Source: an uncultured Lachnospiraceae bacterium | Lineage (GTDB): Bacteria > Bacillota > Clostridia > Lachnospirales > Lachnospiraceae | Direction: 5' to 3' | NCBI GenBank assembly: GCA_949935685.1 | Contig: CATLGN010000122.1 | Location: 1 to 5,778, forward strand | DNA length: 5,778 bases | Shown: in pieces, positions 1 to 5,778 of the stretch | Position numbering within the stretch: the stretch's first letter is position 1 | How the letters are laid out: each line of letters opens with the position of its first letter | Translations under genes and position numbers: made by a program | Notes under the pieces: generated by a model | What the model was told of the DNA's origin: nothing | Seen by the model: only the letters and a program-made list of their open reading frames with translations | Database searches by the model: none

Positions 1-429
1 GATGAATTTGATTACAAGGTTTCCTGGGGCTGTGATCTGCAGACGGAGCATGAGCGCTATCTGACGGAAAAAGAATTTAAGCGCCCTGTTTTCGTGACGG
101 ATTATCCGAAGGAGATCAAGGCTTTCTATATGAAACTGAATGAGGATGGAAAGACAGTGGCGGCGATGGACTGCCTTGTACCCGGTATCGGTGAGATCAT
201 CGGCGGGTCCCAGAGGGAGGACGATCTGGGGACCTTAGAGAGAAGGATGGAAGAGATGGGGCTGAAAAAAGAGGATTATGATTTTTATCTCGATCTGCGC
301 AAATATGGCAGTGCAAGACATGCGGGCTTCGGACTTGGATTTGAACGCTGTGTGATGTATCTGACCGGCATGGGAAATATCCGCGACGTGGTTCCTTTCC
401 CGAGAACCGTGAAAAACTGCGATTTGTAG
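1..429 (+). CDS. asnS: Asparaginyl-tRNA synthetase, C-terminal part (5' end outside window)
   Basis: Cytosolic class IIb aminoacyl-tRNA synthetase that charges tRNA-Asn with asparagine using ATP. The frame is open from base 1 and gives 142 residues before a TAG at 427-429. About 320 N-terminal residues (anticodon-binding OB fold, motifs 1 and 2) would lie upstream if the protein has the usual length of about 460. Visible signatures are the [10 protein letters not shown] block at about residues 65-74, which separates AsnRS from AspRS, and class II motif 3, GFGLGFER, at residues 109-116, whose final Arg116 is the ATP-binding arginine. The protein ends [11 protein letters not shown] plus a short tail, as in bacterial AsnRS. 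A GTG at 94 is only an internal valine codon, not a start. The next gene begins 75 bases downstream on the same strand with no clear terminator between. The identification is secure; only the N-terminal part cannot be seen. Confidence 0.97.
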   Translation, partial: DEFDYKVSWGCDLQTEHERYLTEKEFKRPVFVTDYPKEIKAFYMKLNEDGKTVAAMDCLVPGIGEIIGGSQREDDLGTLERRMEEMGLKKEDYDFYLDLRKYGSARHAGFGLGFERCVMYLTGMGNIRDVVPFPRTVKNCDL

Positions 430-454
430 GGCGCGTACGGCAGGGGCATCGCAG

Positions 455-484
455 TCGGTCATGCAGAGGGACATGACGGGACCG
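455..484 (+). other. Overlapping inverted repeats in the asnS-hydrolase gap
   Basis: GTCATG at 458-463 is the exact inverse of CATGAC at 472-477, with an 8-base loop. CGGTC at 456-460 is the exact inverse of GACCG at 480-484. The two pairings share bases 458-460, so they are mutually exclusive. No T-run follows, so this is not a standard intrinsic terminator. It lies 10 bases before the ribosome binding site of the downstream hydrolase gene and could be a weak mRNA structure, or chance in a GC-rich gap. Function is not established. Confidence 0.3.
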
Positions 485-493
485 GGGAAGGCG

Positions 494-498
494 GGTGA
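494..498 (+). promoter_or_regulatory. Ribosome binding site of the NlpC/P60 gene
   Basis: GGTGA, a match to the 3' part of the consensus GGAGGTGA, ends 6 bases before the ATG at 505. This spacing supports 505 as the start, and the protein beginning there opens directly with a signal peptide. I see no convincing -35/-10 pair in the 75-base gap. Confidence 0.6.
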
Positions 499-504
499 GA
501 ATAC

Positions 505-1758
505 ATGAGGAAAAGGGCGCTTTGTACGCTGCTGATCATTGTGATGGGAATGACGCAGATGATACCCGCATATGCGGCTACGATTCCGGAGCTGAAACAA
601 CAGTTGGCGGAAACGCAGAACCAGTTGAACGCCATCAGCGGACAGGCTTCCGGTCTGGAAGGGAAAAGAGATGCGGTGGAAGAAGAAATCGACGAACTGG
701 ACGGCACACTCGTCGAATTAATGAGCAGCATCAGCCTTCTGGAAGAAGAAATCGAGGATAAGAAAGCGGAAATCGTACAGGCGCAGGACGAGCTTGACAA
801 AGCCATAGCCAGGGAAGAAAAGCAGTATGAGGCTATGAAAATGCGGATCAAATTCATGTATGAAAAAGGAAACAGCAGTTATGCGCAGCTTCTCTTTGAA
901 TCCAAAAGCATCAGCGATATGATCAACAAGGCGGAATATATCGAAAAGCTGTACGCTTATGACCGGAAAATGCTGCTTTCCTATCAGGAAACCCGGCAGC
1001 AGGTGGCCGATTTGAAAGAACGGCTGGAAGAAGAAAAATCCGAATTGGAAGCGGAAGAATTTGAATTGAAAGAAGAAGAAGCGGCGCTGGAGGAAGCGCT
1101 GGAGGCAAAGCGGGCGGAGGCGGAAAACTATGAAGTGCAGATTGCGCAGATCCGGCAGTCGGCCGCCGCTTACAAAGCGCTGATCAAGCAGCAGACCGCG
1201 CAGATCAAACAGCTCGAGGCGGAAGAGGCGGCCAAGAGGGCGAAAGAGGAAGCCGAGCGAAAGGCGAGAGAGGAAGCGGAGCGGAAAAAGAATGAAAAGA
1301 ACAATAAGGGCAATGGTTCCGACAATTCCGAAAAGGGAGGGAACTCTCCCAAACCCGGCAGCAGCGGCAGCGCCAGCGCGGACGTACTCTCTCTGATCAA
1401 CAGCGCGTCGGGGAGTGCGAAAGGAAAGGAAGTGGCCTCTTTTGCCTGCCGTTTTATCGGCAATCCCTATGTGCCCGGTGGCACGAGCCTGACAAACGGG
1501 GCGGACTGCTCCGGCTTTACACAGGCCGTATACCGTGAATTTGGCATTTCCATTCCTCGAAATTCGTCGTCACAGAGAAGCTGTGGGACGGGGGTATCGT
1601 ATGCGGACGCACAGCCGGGCGACCTGATCTGCTATGCGGGGCATGTAGGCATGTATATCGGCAACGGCTATATTGTCCATGCCAGCACGCAGAGAACGGG
1701 AATCAAGATTACGCCCGCTACATATAAGGAGATTCTGGCGGTGCGCAGAGTTCTGTAG
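505..1758 (+). CDS. Secreted coiled-coil NlpC/P60 peptidoglycan hydrolase, PcsB/CwlO-like
   Basis: Probable cell-wall endopeptidase cutting peptide stems of peptidoglycan outside the membrane. The 417 residues fall in four parts. Residues 1-24 are a Sec signal peptide: basic MRKR, hydrophobic core, then AYA before a likely signal peptidase I cut after Ala24. Residues about 27-262 are a Glu/Lys/Ala-rich coiled coil, interrupted at 113-145 by the segment with MYEKGNSSYAQLLFESKS that is characteristic of PcsB/CwlO-type proteins. Residues about 263-292 are a Gly/Ser/Asn/Pro linker. Residues about 305-417 are an NlpC/P60 domain with Cys335 (ADCSGF), His380 (GHVGMYIG) and His392 (IVHAS), the expected Cys-His-His set, so it should be active. 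By family analogy (known for PcsB and CwlO) the coiled coil may hold the enzyme inactive until FtsEX acts; no ftsEX is present here. The cleaved bond, probably D-Glu to diamino acid, is inferred. The gene sits between asnS and dgt, 29 bases before the latter. Confidence 0.92.
   Translation: MRKRALCTLLIIVMGMTQMIPAYAATIPELKQQLAETQNQLNAISGQASGLEGKRDAVEEEIDELDGTLVELMSSISLLEEEIEDKKAEIVQAQDELDKAIAREEKQYEAMKMRIKFMYEKGNSSYAQLLFESKSISDMINKAEYIEKLYAYDRKMLLSYQETRQQVADLKERLEEEKSELEAEEFELKEEEAALEEALEAKRAEAENYEVQIAQIRQSAAAYKALIKQQTAQIKQLEAEEAAKRAKEEAERKAREEAERKKNEKNNKGNGSDNSEKGGNSPKPGSSGSASADVLSLINSASGSAKGKEVASFACRFIGNPYVPGGTSLTNGADCSGFTQAVYREFGISIPRNSSSQRSCGTGVSYADAQPGDLICYAGHVGMYIGNGYIVHASTQRTGIKITPATYKEILAVRRVL
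1084..1107 (+). repeat. 12-base tandem duplication in the coiled-coil region
   Basis: Two adjacent copies, GCGCTGGAGGAA at 1084-1095 and GCGCTGGAGGCA at 1096-1107, differ at one base. They encode ALEE and ALEA at residues 194-201 of the hydrolase. The unit is in frame and does not disturb the reading frame. It extends the helical rod by four residues, slightly more than one turn, so it would shift the heptad register. Confidence 0.75.
1240..1287 (+). repeat. 24-base tandem duplication at the end of the coiled coil
   Basis: Copies at 1240-1263 and 1264-1287 agree at 20 of 24 bases by eye. They encode AKEEAERK (residues 246-253) and AREEAERK (254-261). The differences are two third-position changes that keep the amino acid, one in the last codon AAG/AAA, and one AAA to AGA giving Lys to Arg. 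The unit is in frame and lies just before the flexible linker, so copy-number changes would lengthen the stalk without affecting the catalytic domain. Confidence 0.75.
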
Positions 1759-1771
1759 CGCGCAGGCAGAG

Positions 1772-1777
1772 AAAGGA
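1772..1777 (+). promoter_or_regulatory. Probable ribosome binding site of dgt
   Basis: AAAGGA lies 10 bases before the ATG at 1788, which is slightly long spacing. A second purine-rich match, GGAGG at 1783-1787, abuts the ATG and is too close to serve it. The start at 1788 is preferred because the encoded MEWERLL fits the N-terminus of the dGTPase family and no other in-frame ATG lies nearby. The ATG at 1781 is out of frame. Confidence 0.45.
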
Positions 1778-1787
1778 CGGATGGAGG

Positions 1788-3203
1788 ATGGAATGGGAGC
1801 GGCTTCTGTGCGACGACAGGATACGGCCTTACCGGGGAAAAGGTTCGAGTGATCTGCGGACGGAATTTGAGAAAGACTATCACAGAATTATACAGAGCGC
1901 ATCGTTTCGGAGGCTCCAGGATAAGACGCAGGTATTTCCGCTGGACAGAAGTGATTTTATCAGGACGCGGCTGACCCATTCGCTGGAAGTATCTTCGTAT
2001 GGCAGGTCTTTGGGGCAGAACATTGCGCAGAATATTGTACATATGGTAAAGGACCCGGGATTCCGCCCGGAATATGGGGCGGATATTTGCAATATTTTAC
2101 AGTGTGCGGGACTTCTGCACGATATAGGAAATCCGCCGTTCGGACATTTTGGAGAAACGGTAATACGGGACTGGTTCCGGGACAATCTGAAACGGATTTT
2201 ATACCGCGGCAGACCGCTGACAGAAGTGCTTACGCCGCAGATGCAGGCCGATTTTTATGCCTTTGAAGGCAATACGCAGGCGCTGCGTCTGGTGACGAAA
2301 CTCCACTATCTGGTGGACGAGCACGGTATGAATCTGACAAAGGCGCTTTTGGGAACGATTATCAAATATCCGGTTTCGTCTCTGGCGATCGATAAAAAAA
2401 GCGGTAACATCAAAACGAAGAAGATGGGATATTTTTATGCGGACCGGGATGTTTTCGCACAGGTGCAGGAAGCGCTGGGGACGGAAGGAAACCGGCATCC
2501 GCTCGCGTACATACTGGAGGCGGCTGACGATATTGCCTATCTGACGGCCGATATAGAGGACGCGTTTAAGAAAGACTGCCTTTCGTTTACGGATTTGCTG
2601 CGCGAACTGCAAAAAGTCCGGGATAATGCGGAAGAAGCGGAGGCGTTTGCAACGCTTGTGCAGCGGCTGGAGGATAAGTATCAGAAGGCGTTGCAACGGG
2701 GCGAGCGTTCGCCGGAGGCATACGCGGTACAGAATTGGATTGTACAGGTGCAGGGGCACCTGATTGCCAGCGCGACGGCGGGATTTACCGGGAATTACCG
2801 GGCGATTATGGCGGGTACGCATACGCGGGAGCTGCTGGCGGGAACACCCGGGGCGTTGATGGCGCGGACACTGGGCGATATTGCCTTCCGATATGCCTTT
2901 GTGTCGCGGCCGATTCTCAAGCTGGAGATTGCGGCGGAAAAGATATTGAACTTTCTGCTGAATGAATTTGTCCATGCGGTTTTGTATTATGATACGGAAG
3001 AAAAACAGACGGCCGTGCAGGAAAAGCTGATTTCGCTGCTCTCGGATAATTACCGCGCTATGTATCACTTTTATGCAAACGGAAAGTCGGACGAGGAAAA
3101 GCTGTATCTGCGTCTTTTACTTGTCACGGACGACATCTGCGGGATGACGGACAGCTACGCCAGACGGCTCTATCAGGAGTTGAGCGGACAGTGGCAGGGA
3201 TAA
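1788..3203 (+). CDS. dgt: Deoxyguanosinetriphosphate triphosphohydrolase (dGTPase), HD superfamily
   Basis: Cytosolic metal-dependent enzyme that hydrolyses dGTP to deoxyguanosine and inorganic triphosphate, helping set dNTP pools. Length is 471 residues, near the E. coli enzyme (about 505). The HD-domain ligands are all visible: His64 in TRLTHSLEVS, His111-Asp112 in LLHDIGNPPFGHFGE, and the Asp pair 247-248 in EAADDIAY. His120 and Glu123 of GHFGE match the catalytic pair described for E. coli Dgt. The nearby RRLQDKTQVFPL (residues 41-52) and FEGNTQALRL (159-168) are also family hallmarks. The C-terminal half is helical and less conserved, as is usual. Substrate preference for dGTP over other dNTPs is inferred from family membership, since related HD enzymes can act on several dNTPs. 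The gene follows the cell-wall hydrolase by 29 bases and ends at the bidirectional terminator; its TAA overlaps the A-tract of that hairpin. No truncation or missing active-site residue is seen. Confidence 0.95.
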   Translation: MEWERLLCDDRIRPYRGKGSSDLRTEFEKDYHRIIQSASFRRLQDKTQVFPLDRSDFIRTRLTHSLEVSSYGRSLGQNIAQNIVHMVKDPGFRPEYGADICNILQCAGLLHDIGNPPFGHFGETVIRDWFRDNLKRILYRGRPLTEVLTPQMQADFYAFEGNTQALRLVTKLHYLVDEHGMNLTKALLGTIIKYPVSSLAIDKKSGNIKTKKMGYFYADRDVFAQVQEALGTEGNRHPLAYILEAADDIAYLTADIEDAFKKDCLSFTDLLRELQKVRDNAEEAEAFATLVQRLEDKYQKALQRGERSPEAYAVQNWIVQVQGHLIASATAGFTGNYRAIMAGTHTRELLAGTPGALMARTLGDIAFRYAFVSRPILKLEIAAEKILNFLLNEFVHAVLYYDTEEKQTAVQEKLISLLSDNYRAMYHFYANGKSDEEKLYLRLLLVTDDICGMTDSYARRLYQELSGQWQG

Positions 3204-3246
3204 AAAGGCGAGACCCACACAGCAGTGAACGGGGTCCCGCTTTTTT
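3202..3246. terminator. Bidirectional intrinsic terminator between convergent dgt and trkH
   Basis: Arms 3208-3216 (GCGAGACCC) and 3232-3240 (GGGTCCCGC) pair at 8 of 9 positions. A small inner pairing, CAC 3218-3220 with GTG 3225-3227, is possible. TTTTTT at 3241-3246 follows on the + strand for dgt, and AAAAA at 3202-3206 gives a five-T run for trkH on the - strand. The one mismatch, A3211 against C3237, becomes a G-U wobble in the - strand transcript, so the stem is fully paired in that direction. Confidence 0.88.
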
Positions 3247-3272
3247 GCTGCATTCGTGAAGCGACAGCAACT

Positions 3273-4742
3273 TTATTGTTTCCGCCTGCGTATCCGCTGG
3301 GTAAACAGGTCTTTCCATATTGTGGGATGAAACAGAATCAACAGAGGAAAGAGTTCCAGTCGGCCTGCCAGCATGTCGAACATAAGGACATATTTGTTGA
3401 TGGGATGGAACAAGCCAAAGTTTTGGGTTGGCCCCACCAGTTCCAGACCGGGCCCGATATTATTGATCGTGGCGGCAACCGCGGTGAAGCAGGTGATCAG
3501 ATCCCGATCTTCGAAAGAAACGGCCAATACGGAGGCAGAAAAGACGATCATAAAAGTAATAAAATATACGTTGATGGAACGCACCACGTCATGTTCCGCC
3601 GGTTTGCCTTCGAATTTGATCTTTTTGATGCTCCTGGGGTGGATATAGGAAGTAAGTTCTTTTCCCAGTGTCTTGACAAGAATGACAAATCGGGACACTT
3701 TGATACCGCCGCCGGTGCTGCCGGCGCAGGCGCCGATAAACATCAACAGGACGAGCACCGTTTTACTGGCCTGTGACCAGAGGTTGAAATCCACAGTGGA
3801 AAAACCGGTTGTGGTAATGATGGAGGCCACCTGGAAGGAAGCATGGGTCAGCGTTTCAAAGGCGGTGCCATACAGCGACAGCGTTTCAAAAAAGACAATG
3901 GCAATGGCGGCGGCAATAATACCCAGATAATACCGCACTTCTTCCATGCCAAACGCTTTTTTGAAGTTGTGGAAGATCATAAAATAATAGGCGTTGAAAT
4001 TGACCCCGAACAGAATCATGAAAATGGTAACAACCCATTGCAGGTATGGGGAATAACTCATCATGCTGTCGGCTTTGATGCCGAACCCGCCGGTACCCGC
4101 TGTTCCCATGGAGGTCGCCAGCGCATCGAAAAGAGGCATGCCGCCTGCGAGAAGCAGCAGGATTTCGATAATGGTCATGCCGAAATAAATAAAATATAAG
4201 ATGCGCGCGGTATATTTCATCTTGGGAACCAGTTTGCCAACGGAAGGGCCGGGGCTTTCCGCCCGCATCAGGTTGATATTGGAACCGCCGCTCAGGGGGA
4301 TAATGGCCATCAGGAAGACAAGAACACCCATACCGCCGATCCAGTGGGTAAAACTGCGCCAGAACAGTGCGGTGTGGGACAGCGCTTCCACATCAGCGAG
4401 AATGCTGGCGCCCGTCGTGGTAAAGCCGGAGACCGTCTCAAACAGGGCGTCTGTCAGAGAAGGAATTTCGCCGGAGATCCAGAAGGGCAGGGCGCCGAAA
4501 AAGCTGAGAAAGATCCAGCTCAGCGAAGTGGCGACGCAGCCTTCTTTCAGATAAAAGACGGAGTTGCGTATTTTTTTCAGACACATCAGAAAACCAAGTC
4601 CCAGGCAGAGCATGGACACGCCCAGATAGTAAACGCCGACAGGTTCTCTGTAGATAATGGAAACAAGGCAGGGAAGCAGCATGAGAACGGCTTCTGTTTT
4701 TAATACGCTTCCCAGAATATAACGTATGATCGAACTGTTCAT
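3273..4742 (-). CDS. trkH: Trk-type potassium uptake channel subunit TrkH
   Basis: Integral membrane K+ uptake subunit that forms the ion pathway and is gated by a TrkA/KtrA ring. The 489 residues match TrkH (about 480) better than the shorter KtrB (about 450). Four pore-loop repeats are visible, each with its filter: TTTGAS with Gly111, GTGGFG at residues 216-221, TTTGFST with Gly313, and NNIGPG with Gly430. Each is flanked by hydrophobic helices, as expected for the four-fold M1-P-M2 architecture plus extra N-terminal helices. The Gly-rich GSTGGGIKVSR (residues 341-351) corresponds to the intramembrane gating loop in the third repeat. The C-terminus is basic (RIRRRKQ) and should be cytosolic. 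The ATG at 4740-4742 has a strong SD and lies 11 bases after the trkA stop. Transport of K+ rather than Na+ is inferred from the glycine filters; coupling to H+ or Na+ cannot be read from sequence. The gene ends at the terminator shared with dgt. Confidence 0.96.
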   Translation of the reverse strand: MNSSIIRYILGSVLKTEAVLMLLPCLVSIIYREPVGVYYLGVSMLCLGLGFLMCLKKIRNSVFYLKEGCVATSLSWIFLSFFGALPFWISGEIPSLTDALFETVSGFTTTGASILADVEALSHTALFWRSFTHWIGGMGVLVFLMAIIPLSGGSNINLMRAESPGPSVGKLVPKMKYTARILYFIYFGMTIIEILLLLAGGMPLFDALATSMGTAGTGGFGIKADSMMSYSPYLQWVVTIFMILFGVNFNAYYFMIFHNFKKAFGMEEVRYYLGIIAAAIAIVFFETLSLYGTAFETLTHASFQVASIITTTGFSTVDFNLWSQASKTVLVLLMFIGACAGSTGGGIKVSRFVILVKTLGKELTSYIHPRSIKKIKFEGKPAEHDVVRSINVYFITFMIVFSASVLAVSFEDRDLITCFTAVAATINNIGPGLELVGPTQNFGLFHPINKYVLMFDMLAGRLELFPLLILFHPTIWKDLFTQRIRRRKQ

Positions 4743-4746
4743 GATT

Positions 4747-4752
4747 TCCTCC
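4747..4752 (-). promoter_or_regulatory. Strong ribosome binding site of trkH in the trkA-trkH gap
   Basis: On the - strand GGAGGA ends 4 bases before the trkH ATG (5 if counted from GGAGG). The whole intergenic gap is 4743-4753, so the site lies immediately after the trkA TAG and translation of the two genes may be coupled. This is the best SD match in the window. Confidence 0.85.
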
Positions 4753-4753
4753 G

Positions 4754-5778
4754 CTAGTCTAAAATATCCTGAATATCGTTGAAACCGGTGTGGGTCGTTA
4801 CGATCATTACGGTGTCGCCGACTTCGATGGAATCGTGCCCGTTGGGTATGATAATGGCGCCGTTGCGGTTGATAAAGGAAATCAGAAGATTTTTTTTCAG
4901 GGAAAGATCCTTCAGCGGTATACCGGTAACGGCGGATTTTTCATATACCCGGAACTCGATGGCTTCCACACGGTGGTCAAACATATGGTAAAGCGTCTCA
5001 ATATTGCTGTCCATGGAGTCCTTTTTTGCCCGCACATAGGCGATAATGGCTTCCGAAGTGATATAGCGGGGGTAGATAACGCTGCCGAGATCGAGTCCGT
5101 TGATTACGTTGCGGAAGGTCATACGATTGATTTTGGTGATGACTTTGGCTTTGCTGACCTGTCTGGCGTACATGGTCAGCATAATGTTTTCCTCATCAAT
5201 CCCGGTCAGGGGAACAAAGGATTCCACGTATTCGATCCCTTCTTCTTTCAGGAGTTCTTCGTCCGTACCGTCGCCGTTGATGATAATGGCTTTCGGCAGC
5301 AGGATGCTCAGTTCTTCGCAGCGTTTGCGGCTGCTTTCGATAATCTTGACGGAGATACCCATGTGAAGGAGCTGTTTAGCCAGATAGTATGCGGCTTTCC
5401 CGCCGCCGATAATCATAGTGTCTTTCACCTGATTGGTCTTAAACCCAATATGAGCCAGAAAGGCTTTGGCCATCATGCGGGAAGCGACAAAGGAGATAAT
5501 GTCGCCGGCTTCAACCCGGAAATTACCGGACGGAATATAAACTTCGCCATCCCGCTCCACGGCGCAGATCAGAATATTTTCCGTTATATTTCTGCCGAGC
5601 AGGGCAATGGTCATACCGGCGAGTTTGTTACCCTCGGGAACTTTGAATTTGATCATTTCCGCCTGGCCGTGGGCGAAGGAGTTGACCTCCAGCGCGGTGG
5701 GCAGGTATAAGACGCGGGCGGCCTCTTTGGACGCTTCCAGCTCCGGGTTGATGATCATGGCAAGGCCCAGCCGTTCTC
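4754..5778 (-). CDS. trkA: Trk potassium system regulatory subunit TrkA, tandem RCK (N-terminus outside window)
   Basis: Cytosolic nucleotide-binding subunit that assembles as a ring under TrkH and gates it in response to NAD(H) or adenine nucleotides. The frame stays open to the right edge, with ERLGLA readable before the ATG at 5758, so that ATG is internal: INPELEA is a well-known mid-protein TrkA motif. About 340 residues are visible of roughly 450; the missing part is most of the first RCK_N domain. Numbering from the internal Met, the first RCK_C is about 20-103, the second RCK_N 113-225 and the second RCK_C about 255-334. The second Rossmann fold has GGGKAA at 118-123, Glu141 at the end of the second strand (a sign of NAD-type ribose binding) and NGDGTDEELL at 161-170. 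The last Gly of GxGxxG is Ala here. Two RCK units identify TrkA rather than single-RCK KtrA. The gene precedes trkH by 11 bases in one transcription unit; its promoter lies outside. Confidence 0.95.
   Translation of the reverse strand, partial: ERLGLAMIINPELEASKEAARVLYLPTALEVNSFAHGQAEMIKFKVPEGNKLAGMTIALLGRNITENILICAVERDGEVYIPSGNFRVEAGDIISFVASRMMAKAFLAHIGFKTNQVKDTMIIGGGKAAYYLAKQLLHMGISVKIIESSRKRCEELSILLPKAIIINGDGTDEELLKEEGIEYVESFVPLTGIDEENIMLTMYARQVSKAKVITKINRMTFRNVINGLDLGSVIYPRYITSEAIIAYVRAKKDSMDSNIETLYHMFDHRVEAIEFRVYEKSAVTGIPLKDLSLKKNLLISFINRNGAIIIPNGHDSIEVGDTVMIVTTHTGFNDIQDILD

Noticed and set aside
794..822. Perfect TTGACA -35-like hexamer at 794-799 inside the hydrolase gene
   Set aside because: No TATAAT-like hexamer lies at 16-18 bases spacing (the sequence there is purine-rich), and the bases encode conserved-type coiled coil.
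1170..1463. 97-codon open frame on the - strand, rich in Ser/Ala/Phe
   Set aside because: It is the complement of the Glu/Lys/Ala-rich coiled coil; such repeats keep the opposite strand free of stops.
2199..3068. 289-codon open frame on the - strand
   Set aside because: Fully antisense to dgt, which has intact HD motifs. The product is Arg/His/Gln-rich with no recognisable domain or good SD; it is a reading-frame shadow.
3673..3704. TTGACA at 3673-3678 within trkH, + strand
   Set aside because: No matching -10 at proper spacing, and it would drive only antisense RNA. It is explained as trkH coding sequence.
3225..3776. 183-codon open frame on the + strand beginning in the terminator
   Set aside because: It starts inside the terminator hairpin and runs antisense to trkH, with no SD and no family resemblance.
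4790..5710. 306-codon open frame on the + strand
   Set aside because: Fully antisense to trkA. The Gly/Phe/Asp-rich composition is what the complement of this gene gives, and no family motif is seen.
1..5778. Search by eye for tRNAs, riboswitches, CRISPR arrays, IS ends or toxin-antitoxin pairs
   Set aside because: Nearly all bases are in the five recognised genes, and the gaps (75, 29, 69 and 11 bases) are too short or lack the needed structures.

Overview
The window looks like chromosomal DNA from a low-to-mid GC Firmicute of the class Clostridia, most likely a Lachnospiraceae-type gut bacterium. That placement rests on protein character only: the asparaginyl-tRNA synthetase C-terminus, a secreted PcsB/CwlO-like coiled-coil NlpC/P60 hydrolase, and a tandem-RCK TrkA with TrkH. 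No rRNA or other taxonomic marker is present, so genus cannot be given. Coding density is very high and no gap between genes exceeds about 75 bases.

The layout is two convergent blocks. On the + strand are the 3' end of asnS (1-429), a complete secreted peptidoglycan hydrolase gene (505-1758) and a complete dGTP triphosphohydrolase gene, dgt (1788-3203). On the - strand, read from the right edge, are trkA (4754-5778, its 5' end outside the window) and trkH (3273-4742). The two blocks meet at a hairpin at about 3202-3246 that has a T-run on both sides and should terminate transcription in both directions.

The right-hand pair forms one potassium uptake system: TrkH is the membrane channel subunit and TrkA the cytosolic nucleotide-binding gating ring. 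They lie 11 bases apart with a strong Shine-Dalgarno site in the gap, so they are almost certainly one transcript. The left-hand three genes run in the same direction, with gaps of 75 and 29 bases and no recognisable terminator between them. They could be read together, but translation, wall remodelling and dNTP pool control have no shared pathway, so this is probably a housekeeping run rather than a functional module.

I found no mobile element, CRISPR array, tRNA, riboswitch, phage gene or defence island, and nothing that supports a previously undescribed system. The points worth a second look are small: strand-asymmetric pairing in the shared terminator, competing hairpins ahead of the hydrolase gene, recent-looking tandem duplications in the hydrolase coiled coil, an Ala in place of the last Gly of the second TrkA nucleotide-binding motif, and two closely spaced out-of-frame ATGs at the dgt start.
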